Shown here: positions 56,688 through 64,000 of the stretch, piece by piece
Layout: every line of letters begins with the position of its first letter
How positions within the stretch are numbered: the first letter of the stretch is position 1
Source of the DNA: Labilithrix sp.
GTDB lineage: Bacteria; Myxococcota; Polyangia; Polyangiales; Polyangiaceae
Assembly: GCA_028287035.1 (NCBI GenBank)
Contig: JAQBQL010000020.1
Coordinates: 52,216 to 116,215, forward strand
DNA: 64,000 bases
Direction: 5' to 3'
The notes under the pieces: model-generated
Databases searched by the model: none
What the model saw: the letters and a program-made list of their open reading frames with translations, nothing else
What the model was told of the DNA's origin: nothing
Position numbers and translations under genes: made by a program

Positions 56688-58139
56688 ATGTCAGCCGTCG
56701 TCAACGACACCAAGATTCCGAACAACGTCGACCTCTCGAGCGACAAGCGCCTGCAGCGCGCGCTCGAGGCATGGCAGCCGAACTTCCTCTCGTGGTGGAA
56801 GGAGATGGGGCCCATGGGGTTCCAGCAGGACGACGTGTTCCTGCGCACCGCCACCAGCGTCACCAGCGAGGGCTGGGCGCACTTCGATTACGTGAAGATG
56901 CCCGATTACCGCTGGGGCATCTTCCTCGCCGACCCCGTGAAGGACCGCACGATCGGCTTCGGCGATCACATGGGCGAGCCCGTGTGGCAGCAGGTCCCCG
57001 GCGAGCACCGCAACGCGCTCCGCCGCATCATCGTGACCCAGGGCGACACCGAGCCGGCGAGCGTCGAGCAGCAGCGCATGCTCGGGCACTCCTGCCCGTC
57101 GGTGTACGATCTCCGTAATCTGTTCCAGGTGAACGTCGAGGAGGGCCGCCACCTCTGGGCGATGGTCTACCTGCTGCAGACGTACTTCGGCCGTGACGGC
57201 CGCGAGGAGGCCGAGGCCCTGCTCGAGCGCCGCTCCGGCGACTCCGACAAGCCGCGCATCCTCGGCGCCTTCAACGAGCCGTGCACCGACTGGCTGTCGT
57301 TCTTCATGTTCACGTTCTTCACCGACCGTGACGGGAAATTCCAGCTGCTCGCCCTCGCCGAGAGCTCGTTCGATCCGCTGTCGCGCACCACGCGCTTCAT
57401 GCTGACCGAGGAGGCGCACCACATGTTCGTCGGCGAGACCGGCGTGCTACGCGTCGTCGACCGCACGGCCTCGCAGATGAAGGCGCACAACGTGGAGACC
57501 CCGGAGGCCGTGCGCAAGCTCGGTCTCATCGATCTACCGACGATGCAGAAATACCTGAATCTCTGGTATTCGCTCTCGCTCGACCTGTTCGGCGGCGAGA
57601 TCTCCTCGAATGCCTCGCAGTACTTCGCGACCGGCATCAAGGGCCGCGCCAAGGAGGACAAGTACGAGGATCACTCGTGCCTGAATTCCACCTACGCGAT
57701 GCAGGTGCCGAAGTACGATTCGTCGCCGTCAGGCCACGGCCGCATCGCGCAGGAGGACGTGCCCATGCGCAATGCGATGAACGAGGTCCTGCGCGACGCC
57801 TACGTCGAGGACTGCCAGCGCGGCGTCGACAAGTGGAACCGCGCGATCGCCGAGCACGGCATTCCCTTCGAGCTGAAGCTCCCGAGCCGCCGCTTCCACC
57901 GGCAGGTCGGGATCTATGCGGGCGTGACGACCGACACCGACGGGAACATCATCCCGAAGGAGCAGTTCGAGGCGCGCCGGTCCGGCTGGCTCCCCACCGA
58001 CGAGGACAAGGCGTACGTCCAGAGCCTGATGCAGAAGCCCGTCTACGATCCCAAGCAGATGGCCAACTGGCTGAGCGCGCCGAAGCAGGGCATCAAGGGC
58101 CGGCCGGTCGACTTCGAGTACGTCCGCCACGACGTGTGA
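56688..58139 (+). CDS. boxB: Benzoyl-CoA 2,3-epoxidase subunit BoxB
   Basis: A 483-residue diiron monooxygenase that epoxidises benzoyl-CoA with O2. Segments typical of BoxB are present: LQRALEAWQPNFLSWWKEMG near the start, the carboxylate ligands in FNEPCTDWLSFFMFTFFTDRDG, LTEEAHHMFVGETG (Glu-x-x-His pair), and KYEDHSCLNSTYAMQV. AAGGAG lies 5 bp before ATG 56688. It needs an NADPH:ferredoxin-type reductase (BoxA), which is not encoded in this window. A ferritin-like gene follows after 45 bp. Confidence 0.95.
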   Translation: MSAVVNDTKIPNNVDLSSDKRLQRALEAWQPNFLSWWKEMGPMGFQQDDVFLRTATSVTSEGWAHFDYVKMPDYRWGIFLADPVKDRTIGFGDHMGEPVWQQVPGEHRNALRRIIVTQGDTEPASVEQQRMLGHSCPSVYDLRNLFQVNVEEGRHLWAMVYLLQTYFGRDGREEAEALLERRSGDSDKPRILGAFNEPCTDWLSFFMFTFFTDRDGKFQLLALAESSFDPLSRTTRFMLTEEAHHMFVGETGVLRVVDRTASQMKAHNVETPEAVRKLGLIDLPTMQKYLNLWYSLSLDLFGGEISSNASQYFATGIKGRAKEDKYEDHSCLNSTYAMQVPKYDSSPSGHGRIAQEDVPMRNAMNEVLRDAYVEDCQRGVDKWNRAIAEHGIPFELKLPSRRFHRQVGIYAGVTTDTDGNIIPKEQFEARRSGWLPTDEDKAYVQSLMQKPVYDPKQMANWLSAPKQGIKGRPVDFEYVRHDV

Positions 58140-58184
58140 GGCCCGAGCCTCGATGACCCGTCGCCGGGGTGGTACGCTTGCCTG

Positions 58185-59120
58185 ATGAGGGATGACGGCA
58201 GCTACGACTTCGGCGACGCGCGCTTCGACCTCGACGATCCCGCCGACCGCGAGATCCTGCGCTTCATCCTCTCGCAGGCGCTCTACGGCGAGGCCACCGG
58301 CGTCTTCTGCGGGAAGTCGCTGTACGCGGCGGGCTCGCTCGAGGCGGCGAAGTTCTACCTCCGCCAGGCGAAGCAGGAGCTCGCGCATCTCCAGCTGTTC
58401 GCGGACATCTTCAAGCAGCTCGATATGACGCCGCTACCGGCGCACTGGGTCATCAAGCTGCTGTCCTCGCACAACAATTACTATCCGCTGAAGGTGCTGA
58501 TGGAGCACGCCATCGGCGAGGGCATGGTCCTCGACATCTTCAAGGACATCCTCCTCCAGACGCTGCCCGACGAGGACCCGCGCGTCCCCCTCATCAAGAA
58601 GAAGCTCCGCGTCGTCTGCCGCGAGGAAGAGGAGCACATCGCGTGGGGTGAGAAGGAGACGCGCCGGCTCATGGCCGAGCAGCCGTGGCTCACGACTCCC
58701 TATTACGGGCTGCTCGAGCTGCAGATGGCGGTCCTGCCGCTGCTCGTGCGCGCGTTCGAGAAGCGCGCCGGAACGCATCCGGTGCTCGCGCACCTGCCCG
58801 GCTTCCTCGAGCACGTGCGGTCGCGCGTCTACCGTCAGGGCAAGGAGCTCGGCTTCGTGCCGGAGCAGCGGCCGTCGGCGGTCAAGCGTGCGGCGGCCAT
58901 GGGCTACGGGCTCGCGCTGTTCGTGCGGAGCCAGTTCGCGCGCAGCAAGCCGACCCTCACCGAGAGCTACATCGCGGAGCTGGGGCTCGACGGATCGGGC
59001 CGCGTGTCGCCGCTCAGCACGCTCGGCGACGAGGACACCCACGCGGTCAGCGGCAGCGACGGCTCGCGTGGTCCGTCCGAGGGCCGCATGCGCGCGAGCG
59101 CCTCGTCGACGCCCTCCTGA
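58185..59120 (+). CDS. Ferritin-like diiron protein of unknown function, in box cluster
   Basis: A 311-residue helical protein with a ferritin-like diiron pattern in four helices: YGEATGVFCGKSLY (Glu), RQAKQELAHLQLF (Glu-x-x-His), MEHAIGEGMVLDIFK (Glu), and CREEEEHIAWGEKE (Glu-x-x-His). It is therefore likely to bind two iron atoms and O2, like MiaE, DUF455 or ferritin-like oxygenases. Family placement is uncertain. The last ~45 residues are low complexity. It sits 45 bp after boxB on the same strand, suggesting a role in benzoyl-CoA oxidation or its protection, and its 3' end overlaps the convergent YkgJ gene by 154 bp. Confidence 0.75.
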   Translation: MRDDGSYDFGDARFDLDDPADREILRFILSQALYGEATGVFCGKSLYAAGSLEAAKFYLRQAKQELAHLQLFADIFKQLDMTPLPAHWVIKLLSSHNNYYPLKVLMEHAIGEGMVLDIFKDILLQTLPDEDPRVPLIKKKLRVVCREEEEHIAWGEKETRRLMAEQPWLTTPYYGLLELQMAVLPLLVRAFEKRAGTHPVLAHLPGFLEHVRSRVYRQGKELGFVPEQRPSAVKRAAAMGYGLALFVRSQFARSKPTLTESYIAELGLDGSGRVSPLSTLGDEDTHAVSGSDGSRGPSEGRMRASASSTPS

Positions 59121-59551
59121 TTGCCCCACGTCACGGCCTCGTCTTCGTGCGCCTCGACCGCGGCGGTGATCTGGTCGCAGTGGAGGCCGATGCCGCGCTC
59201 GACGTAGAACCCGTACGTGCGGCACGCGCCGGGGCGCGAGGCATAGACGAGGCACGCGCCCTCCGCCTCGTCGAGGAGCGGACACGTGATGTGGCGCGGG
59301 AGGGAGCCGTCGCGCTCGGCGGCGGCGAGGCTCGCGATCCGCTCCGCGACGACCGCCCGCGTCTCCCCGGGTAGCGCGGCGATGCCCTCCGCGAGCAGCT
59401 CCCATTCGGCGCGCACCATCCGCGGGACGTCGGCGAGGCGGCGACAGCACGAGTCGCAGCCGCGCCGGCACGGCCACCATTCGTGCTCGGCGGTCGTCGC
59501 CTGCGCGCGCCGGTCCACGTCGCCGTAGACGCGGAGGAGTCGCTCCCTCAC
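58967..59551 (-). CDS. YkgJ family cysteine-cluster protein
   Basis: A 194-residue protein with the zinc- or iron-chelating CxxxCxxC cluster of the YkgJ family: WPCRRGCDSCCRRLADVP near residue 30, then CPLLDEAEGACLVYASRPGA and CRTYGF. The family has eight clustered Cys and is often annotated as Fe/Zn-binding oxidoreductase, without known function. The C-terminal ~50 residues overlap the end of the convergent ferritin-like gene. It starts at GTG 59551, 7 bp after the stop of the lipoprotein gene at 59559, so both may share a transcript. Confidence 0.82.
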   Translation of the reverse strand: MRERLLRVYGDVDRRAQATTAEHEWWPCRRGCDSCCRRLADVPRMVRAEWELLAEGIAALPGETRAVVAERIASLAAAERDGSLPRHITCPLLDEAEGACLVYASRPGACRTYGFYVERGIGLHCDQITAAVEAHEDEAVTWGNQEGVDEALARMRPSDGPREPSLPLTAWVSSSPSVLSGDTRPDPSSPSSAM

Positions 59552-59558
59552 GCGCCTC

Positions 59559-60035
59559 TTACTTCGTGGCCTTCGGGGCGGCGCCGGCGGTCTGGGTCAC
59601 CAGCACGCACACGTTCGACTCGCAGTGCGCGACCTTCTTCATGCACGGGCTGACGAAGCACTGCACCTTCGCGCCGGCGCCGACGCACGTGGGGTCGGGA
59701 TCGCTCTTCGTGAGCACGCGGCACGAGCACGGGGACTCGCTGCAGTAGCTCGCGAACGTGCGGCAGTCGGCGTCGGTCGTGCACGCGGAGGACTTCGTCG
59801 CGGCGGTGCCGACCGGTCCGCCATCGGCGCCGCCGTCACCCGGGGCGGCGGCGGCTGCGGCTGCGGCGTCGGGCGCGCTCGCCGTCGCGACCGGAGGGGC
59901 CGGCACCGGGACCAGGGGCGGTACCGCCGTGTCGTCACGCGGAGGCGCCGGAGGGGGCGTCGTCGTGCACGCGAGGACGGGGCCGAGCGATGCGAGCGAG
60001 ACGAGGGCAGAGAAGAGGGTGCCGGAGAGCTTCAT
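59559..60035 (-). CDS. Cys-rich lipoprotein of unknown function
   Basis: A 158-residue protein from ATG 60035 (MKLSGTLFSALVSLASLGPV; lipobox VLAC). A long Pro/Ala linker with an Ala/Gly/Asp-rich tract (~25-85) leads to a ~70-residue domain with eight or more Cys (SACTTDADCRTF, SYCSESPCSCRVL, TCVGAGAKVQCFVSPCMKK, HCESNVCVLV), so disulfide-rich and exported. No family is recognised. It precedes the YkgJ gene by 7 bp. Confidence 0.7.
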   Translation of the reverse strand: MKLSGTLFSALVSLASLGPVLACTTTPPPAPPRDDTAVPPLVPVPAPPVATASAPDAAAAAAAAPGDGGADGGPVGTAATKSSACTTDADCRTFASYCSESPCSCRVLTKSDPDPTCVGAGAKVQCFVSPCMKKVAHCESNVCVLVTQTAGAAPKATK

Positions 60036-60100
60036 GGCCTGTGACCGCGAAACTACCACGCGTGCCGCGGTCGTGCCTTTCCCTGTAGAGTTGCCCCGTC

Positions 60101-61519
60101 ATGAGCTGGCTGGGCAAGACCACGCTCGATCCCGAGAGCACGGGGCGCACGAGCGCCGACGACGGCAAGGCCGACGCGCTCGCCCTCGTGCTCGTGTGGT
60201 CGAAGAACGACGGACCGCGCCTCGGCGAGGTGCTCTTCCCGAAGCACGGGGCGGTCTGGGGTCGCGGCGCGACCTCGGACGTGGACGAGCCGCGGGTCGC
60301 GCTCGTCCGCCAGGCGCCCGGGAAGACGCGCCCGGCCGCCGAGCTCGAGAACCCGTTCCTGTCGCGTCGTCAGCTCCGGTTCGACGTCCCCAACGCGGAC
60401 ACGGTGGTCGTCGAGGCGATCGGCAAGCGGCAGCTGCGCGTCGGCGACGCCGAGATGAAGACCACCACACTGCGCGAGGGCGACGTGTTCGCGGTCGACG
60501 GCCAGTACGCGTTCTGCTGCATGCGCCGCGTGCTGACGCTGCCCGAGGGCGGCAGCGACCTCGCGCCGGCGCAGTTCGGGCATGCGGATCCGCACGGCAT
60601 CGTCGGCGAAGGGCCGGCCACGTGGGCGCTCCGGGCGAACCTCGCGTTCCTCGGCAAGCGCAACGCGCACGTCCTCGTCACCGGCGCCAGCGGCAGCGGG
60701 AAGGAGCTCGTCGCGCAGGCGATCCATCGCCTCTCGTCGCGCGCCCGGAAGCCCATCGTCGCGCGCAACGCTGCGACCTTCCCTGCGGGGCTCATCGACG
60801 CCGAGCTGTTCGGAAACCTCCAGAACTACCCGAACGCCGGCATGCCGGAGCGGCCAGGTCTCATCGGGCAGGCCGACGGATCGACGCTCTTCCTCGACGA
60901 GATCGGCGAGCTGCCCTCGGAGCTGCAGGCGCACCTGCTCCGCGTGCTCGACGGCGGCGAGTACCAGCGCCTCGGCGAGAGCAAGCGGCGCGTCGCCGAC
61001 ATCCGGCTCGTGGCCGCCACGAACCGCCCGGCCGAGGAGCTGAAGGAAGATCTCGGAGCGCGTCTCGCCCTTCGCCTGCACCTCACCGGCCTCGACGAGC
61101 GCCCCGAGGACGTGACGCTGCTGGCGCGGCACCTGCTCCTCCGCACCGCGGCGCGGGACCCGCAGCTGGGCGAGGCCTTCTTCGAGGGCTGGAACGGCAC
61201 GCACGGCGAGCCGCGGCTGTCCCTCGACCTCGCGCGCGCGCTGGTGCTCCACGCGTGGACGACCAATGCGCGGGAGCTCGAGGCGCTGCTCCTCCGTTCC
61301 GCCGCGACGAGCCGAGGCAAGGACCTCGAGCTCACGAGCGACGTCCGGAAGCTGATTCGCATCCCGACGCCCCGCGACGCGGCCTCGGTGACCGCCGCCG
61401 AGATCCGCGACGCGCTCGCCCGTCACGGCGGCGTGAAGGACAAGGCCTGGCGCGACCTGCGGCTGCCGAGCCGGCACGCCCTGCACCGGCTCATGAAGAA
61501 GATGAACATCCCCGAGTGA
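60101..61519 (+). CDS. FHA-AAA+ enhancer-binding-type regulator lacking the GAFTGA loop
   Basis: A 472-residue regulator. The N-terminus (~35-145) is FHA-like (GAVWGRGATSDVDEPRVA, NPFLSRRQLRFDVPN). The AAA+ domain from ~165 has Walker A GASGSGKELVAQ, Walker B STLFLDEIGEL, sensor I (VAATNRPAEEL) and TLLARHLLLR. The sigma-54 contact loop GAFTGA is absent: its place after AELFG reads NLQNYPNAGMPERPGL. The C-terminus is a Fis-type helix-turn-helix (LPSRHALHRLMKKM). It probably senses a phosphoprotein through FHA but cannot open sigma-54 promoters in the usual way. Common in myxobacteria. Confidence 0.85.
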   Translation: MSWLGKTTLDPESTGRTSADDGKADALALVLVWSKNDGPRLGEVLFPKHGAVWGRGATSDVDEPRVALVRQAPGKTRPAAELENPFLSRRQLRFDVPNADTVVVEAIGKRQLRVGDAEMKTTTLREGDVFAVDGQYAFCCMRRVLTLPEGGSDLAPAQFGHADPHGIVGEGPATWALRANLAFLGKRNAHVLVTGASGSGKELVAQAIHRLSSRARKPIVARNAATFPAGLIDAELFGNLQNYPNAGMPERPGLIGQADGSTLFLDEIGELPSELQAHLLRVLDGGEYQRLGESKRRVADIRLVAATNRPAEELKEDLGARLALRLHLTGLDERPEDVTLLARHLLLRTAARDPQLGEAFFEGWNGTHGEPRLSLDLARALVLHAWTTNARELEALLLRSAATSRGKDLELTSDVRKLIRIPTPRDAASVTAAEIRDALARHGGVKDKAWRDLRLPSRHALHRLMKKMNIPE

Positions 61520-61548
61520 AGGGGATCAGGGAATCAGAAGGAATCCAG

Positions 61549-61621
61549 TGGAGCCGAGGGGGATCGAACCCCTGACCTCATCCATGCCATGGATGCGCTC
61601 TCCCAGCTGAGCTACGGCCCC
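61549..61621 (-). tRNA. tRNA-Ala (anticodon GGC)
   Basis: The minus strand folds into a full cloverleaf. The acceptor stem is GGGGCCG/CGGCTCC with the alanine identity pair G3:U70. The D-arm is TAGCTCAGCTGGGAGAGC, the anticodon stem is CATCC/GGATG around ATGGCAT (anticodon GGC), and the T-arm is GGTTCGATCC type with a discriminator A. The gene is 73 nt and its CCA end is not encoded. It lies 29 bp past the FHA regulator and 50 bp past the GAF regulator. Confidence 0.97.
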
Positions 61622-61671
61622 GTCGAAACGAGGAGACGCTCAATACTTCGCCTTTTCGTGCCTGTAAAGCG

Positions 61672-64000
61672 TCACGAGAGGGAAGCGCGAATCCCGAGGC
61701 GTCTCATCATCTTCTGCAGCCCAAAACGCGAGATCCCGAGCGCCTCGGCGGCGCGCGTCTGGTTGCCCTTCGAGCGCTCGAGCGCCTCCTTCACGAGCTG
61801 CGCCTCGAGCGCGTCGACCCGGTCCTTGAGGCCGACGCCGGCGGTCCGGGCGGCGCTCGGCCCCCCGCGGGCGACCTCCTCGGAGAGCTCGGTGACGTCG
61901 ATGCGGTCGTCGGCGAGCACGAACGCCCGCCGGATCTCGTTCTCCAGCTGACGGACGTTTCCCGGCCAGGGGAAGGCGACCAGGCGATCGAGCGCGGCCC
62001 GCGTCACCTTGAGCTTCCGGCCCCCGGCGTGCTTCTGGACGAAGTGCTCGACGAGGAGGGGGATGTCGCTCGTGCGCTCGCGGAGCGACGGGACGCGCAC
62101 CGACACCACGTTGAGCCGGTAGAAGAGGTCCTCGCGGAAGGTGCCGGCGGCGACCATCGCCTCGAGATCGCGGTTGGTGGCGCCGATGATGCGCACGTCG
62201 ACGCGGTGCGTGCGCTCGCTGCCGACCGGGCGCACCTCGCCGTTCTGCAGGACGCGGAGCAGCTTCGTCTGCATCGTGAGCGGCATCTCTCCGATCTCGT
62301 CGAGGAAGAGCGTTCCGCCGTCGGCGATGTCGAAGAGGCCGGTGCGCGTGGCCGAGGCTCCAGTGAACGCCCCGCGCACGTGGCCGAAGAGCGCCGTCTC
62401 CAGGAGAGTCTCCGGTACCGATCCGCAGTTCTCGCTGACGAACGAGCGCCTGGCCCGCGTGCCGTTCTCGTGGATCGCGCGCGCGACGAGCTCCTTGCCG
62501 GTGCCCGACTCGCCCACGACGAGGACGGGCACGTCGCTCGCCGTCACGCGGTCGACGAGGCGGAGCATCTGCTGCATCGGCTCGCTCCGTCCCGCGATGG
62601 CGTCGTAGCGAAAGCGGGTCCCCTGCCCGACCGCGAGCTCGGCGCGCACCGTCGCGAGCTCCGCCTCGCGCGCCCCGAGCTCGGCAGACAGGCGGGCGCT
62701 GGCGCGTTCCGCGCGACGGACCGCCCGCCGGAGGAGCGCCTGATCGCGCGCGTCGGCGATGGCGAGCGCCGCCTGGCTCGCCACGAGCCGCACCCAGCCG
62801 AGCTCCGCCTCGCCGAACGCGCCGCGCCGCACGCGGTCGTCGAGGTACACGACGCCGAGGACGTCGCCACGCGCCACGAGGGGCACCGCGAGCACGCTGC
62901 GGAGGCGAAGGGCGTGGACCGACGCGTGGAGGTCGCCGACCTGCGCGTAGGCGTCGGTCGCGCAGACCGCCTGTCGCTCGTCCATGGCGCGCACCGCGAG
63001 GGTCATGGAGAGCGAGAGCTGCTCGCCGACGAGATCGTGACGGGCGAGGTTCCGGGCGGCGCGCGGCACCAGCTTGCCGTCGGGCGCGCGCAGAAGGAGG
63101 AGGCCGCGCTCCACGCCCGTCCAGAGCACCATCGTGTCGAGCACCTGCTCGAGGAGCGGCTTCAGGCGATCGCGCGAGGCGAGCGCACGGACGATCGCGT
63201 CGAGCTGCTCCACCTGCGCGCCGCCCATCGCCGAGCGCGTCGCCAGCTCGGGCGCGCTCGCAAAGGCCCACGGGACCGACGCGAGGGACGCGCGGTGCTC
63301 GGGCGGGCAGCCTTCACGGAGGGCGTCGGCAGCCACGCGGCGCGCGGTCTCGAGGCGCCGTGCGCGGTCACCGTCACCGATCTCCGCGGCCAGGCGCGCG
63401 CCCGCCGCCAGCGCCGGACCGCGTGACCCGAGCGGCGCCGCGACGTCGAGCAGCGCGACGAGCTCCGTGACCGGCAGCGCCGCGCGGGGCGCGAGCAGCG
63501 CGCCGCCGCTCGCAAGGACGGACGCGGCCCGGGCTCCCCACCACTCCCAGCGGGCGGCGGGCGAGAGCGTCGCCACCCGGCCCGTGATCGCCACGAGCTC
63601 GGGCGCGAGCTCCGTGCCTTCGCCGCCCCACACGAGAAGCCGCGCGGCGGAGCGGACCCGATCGTCGTCGCTGCCGTCGGCGAGGAGGGCGTCGGCACGG
63701 CGCACCGCGGCCATGGCCGACGGATCGCCGGGCATGCGCGTCTCGACGATCGCCCAGCTCGCGAACGCCTCGGCGCGCCGGTCACCGATCTCCTGGGCGC
63801 GGGCGATGGCGAGGGCGGCCGCGTCGTCGGCGAGGTGCGACGCGCCCACCAGCGCGTACGCCGCGGCGCGGCCGAGCAGCGCGCGCGCCGCGTGGGCAGG
63901 TCTTCCGAGGCGTTCCCAGAGGAGGGCCGCGCGGGCCCCGGCGGCGAGCGAAGGACCCGTGGCGCCGGCATCGGCGGCGGCGGCGGCGAGGCCGGTCAGG
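61672..64000 (-). CDS. GAF-domain sigma-54-dependent regulator, 5'-truncated by window edge
   Basis: At least 776 residues; the frame stays open to the right edge, so the N-terminus is outside. The visible N-terminal ~230 residues are Ala-rich TPR-like helices. A GAF domain follows (ERGLLLLRAPDGKLVPRAAR, VLAVPLVARGDVLGVVYLDD), then a coiled coil. The complete AAA+ domain has Walker A GESGTGKELVARAI, the GAFTGA loop in FGHVRGAFTGASATRTG, Walker B GTLFLDEIGEMP, and GATNRDLE. The Fis-type helix-turn-helix (GNQTRAAEALGISRFGLQK) closes it. It should activate sigma-54 promoters in response to a ligand or partner. Downstream is tRNA-Ala. Confidence 0.93.
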   Translation of the reverse strand, partial: LTGLAAAAADAGATGPSLAAGARAALLWERLGRPAHAARALLGRAAAYALVGASHLADDAAALAIARAQEIGDRRAEAFASWAIVETRMPGDPSAMAAVRRADALLADGSDDDRVRSAARLLVWGGEGTELAPELVAITGRVATLSPAARWEWWGARAASVLASGGALLAPRAALPVTELVALLDVAAPLGSRGPALAAGARLAAEIGDGDRARRLETARRVAADALREGCPPEHRASLASVPWAFASAPELATRSAMGGAQVEQLDAIVRALASRDRLKPLLEQVLDTMVLWTGVERGLLLLRAPDGKLVPRAARNLARHDLVGEQLSLSMTLAVRAMDERQAVCATDAYAQVGDLHASVHALRLRSVLAVPLVARGDVLGVVYLDDRVRRGAFGEAELGWVRLVASQAALAIADARDQALLRRAVRRAERASARLSAELGAREAELATVRAELAVGQGTRFRYDAIAGRSEPMQQMLRLVDRVTASDVPVLVVGESGTGKELVARAIHENGTRARRSFVSENCGSVPETLLETALFGHVRGAFTGASATRTGLFDIADGGTLFLDEIGEMPLTMQTKLLRVLQNGEVRPVGSERTHRVDVRIIGATNRDLEAMVAAGTFREDLFYRLNVVSVRVPSLRERTSDIPLLVEHFVQKHAGGRKLKVTRAALDRLVAFPWPGNVRQLENEIRRAFVLADDRIDVTELSEEVARGGPSAARTAGVGLKDRVDALEAQLVKEALERSKGNQTRAAEALGISRFGLQKMMRRLGIRASLS

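Noticed and set aside
61540..61640. Attachment site of an integrated element at the tRNA-Ala gene
   Set aside because: No integrase gene, no direct repeat of the tRNA 3' end and no composition change was seen on either side within the window.

Overview
The window is very GC-rich, densely packed bacterial chromosome with no gene-free stretch over about 200 bp. The gene content points to a myxobacterium, most likely of the Polyangia/Polyangiales type. The evidence is a Cys-rich DUF4215 plus fibro-slime protein, AgmX/PglI-like lipoproteins, a Ser/Thr kinase with a long disordered linker, two enhancer-binding-type AAA+ regulators (one with an FHA-like sensor), about ten lipoproteins with Ser/Gly/Ala/Asp-rich linkers, and an aerobic benzoyl-CoA (box) pathway. 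This assignment is inferred from gene families only; no 16S or marker gene is present.

Layout. At the left edge is the 3' part of an amidase, then a GxxExxY (PD-(D/E)XK-like) gene bracketed by two direct copies of a ~180-bp palindromic repeat. Next is a tightly overlapping arginine operon (2160-7814): N-acetylornithine carbamoyltransferase, a fused acetylglutamate kinase/synthase, ArgC, and a shortened carbamoyl-phosphate-synthase large-chain homologue that lacks the ATP-binding part of both ATP-grasp halves. From 7.8 to 16.7 kb there are two acyl-CoA dehydrogenases around an AgmX-like lipoprotein, two paralogous tail-anchored proteins on either side of the fibro-slime protein, a HAD phosphatase and two secreted proteins. 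From 16.8 to 34.6 kb come a GntR regulator with a RoxA-like dihaem cytochrome, an MFS transporter, a YgiQ radical-SAM protein, a GpsA homologue without its catalytic lysine, a methyltransferase, two EEP nuclease/phosphatase-fold proteins, a TPR protein, a secreted metallophosphoesterase and a Uma2 protein.

From 34.6 to 50.8 kb the window holds a benzoate-CoA ligase/hydrolase operon, a DUF6909-type protein, a two-domain thioredoxin-fold isomerase fusion, lipoproteins, an OmpA-like operon, a Ser/Thr kinase operon and a LytS/LytTR-type two-component system. From 50.8 to 59.6 kb lies the box cluster: boxD and boxR on the minus strand, divergent from boxC-boxB and a ferritin-like gene. Benzoate-CoA ligase (35.4-37.1 kb) makes benzoyl-CoA. 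BoxB epoxidises it, BoxC opens and cleaves the ring, BoxD oxidises the semialdehyde product, and BoxR is the benzoyl-CoA-responsive repressor. The reductase BoxA is not in the window. The right end has a degenerate FHA/AAA+ regulator, tRNA-Ala(GGC), and a large GAF/sigma-54 activator that runs off the edge.

The best candidates for something undescribed are the ATP-grasp-depleted CarB homologue inside an acetylated-intermediate arginine operon, and the GxxExxY gene with its paired palindromic repeats. Lesser ones are the GpsA-like protein without catalytic Lys, the paired tail-anchored paralogues, and the ferritin-like protein attached to the box operon.
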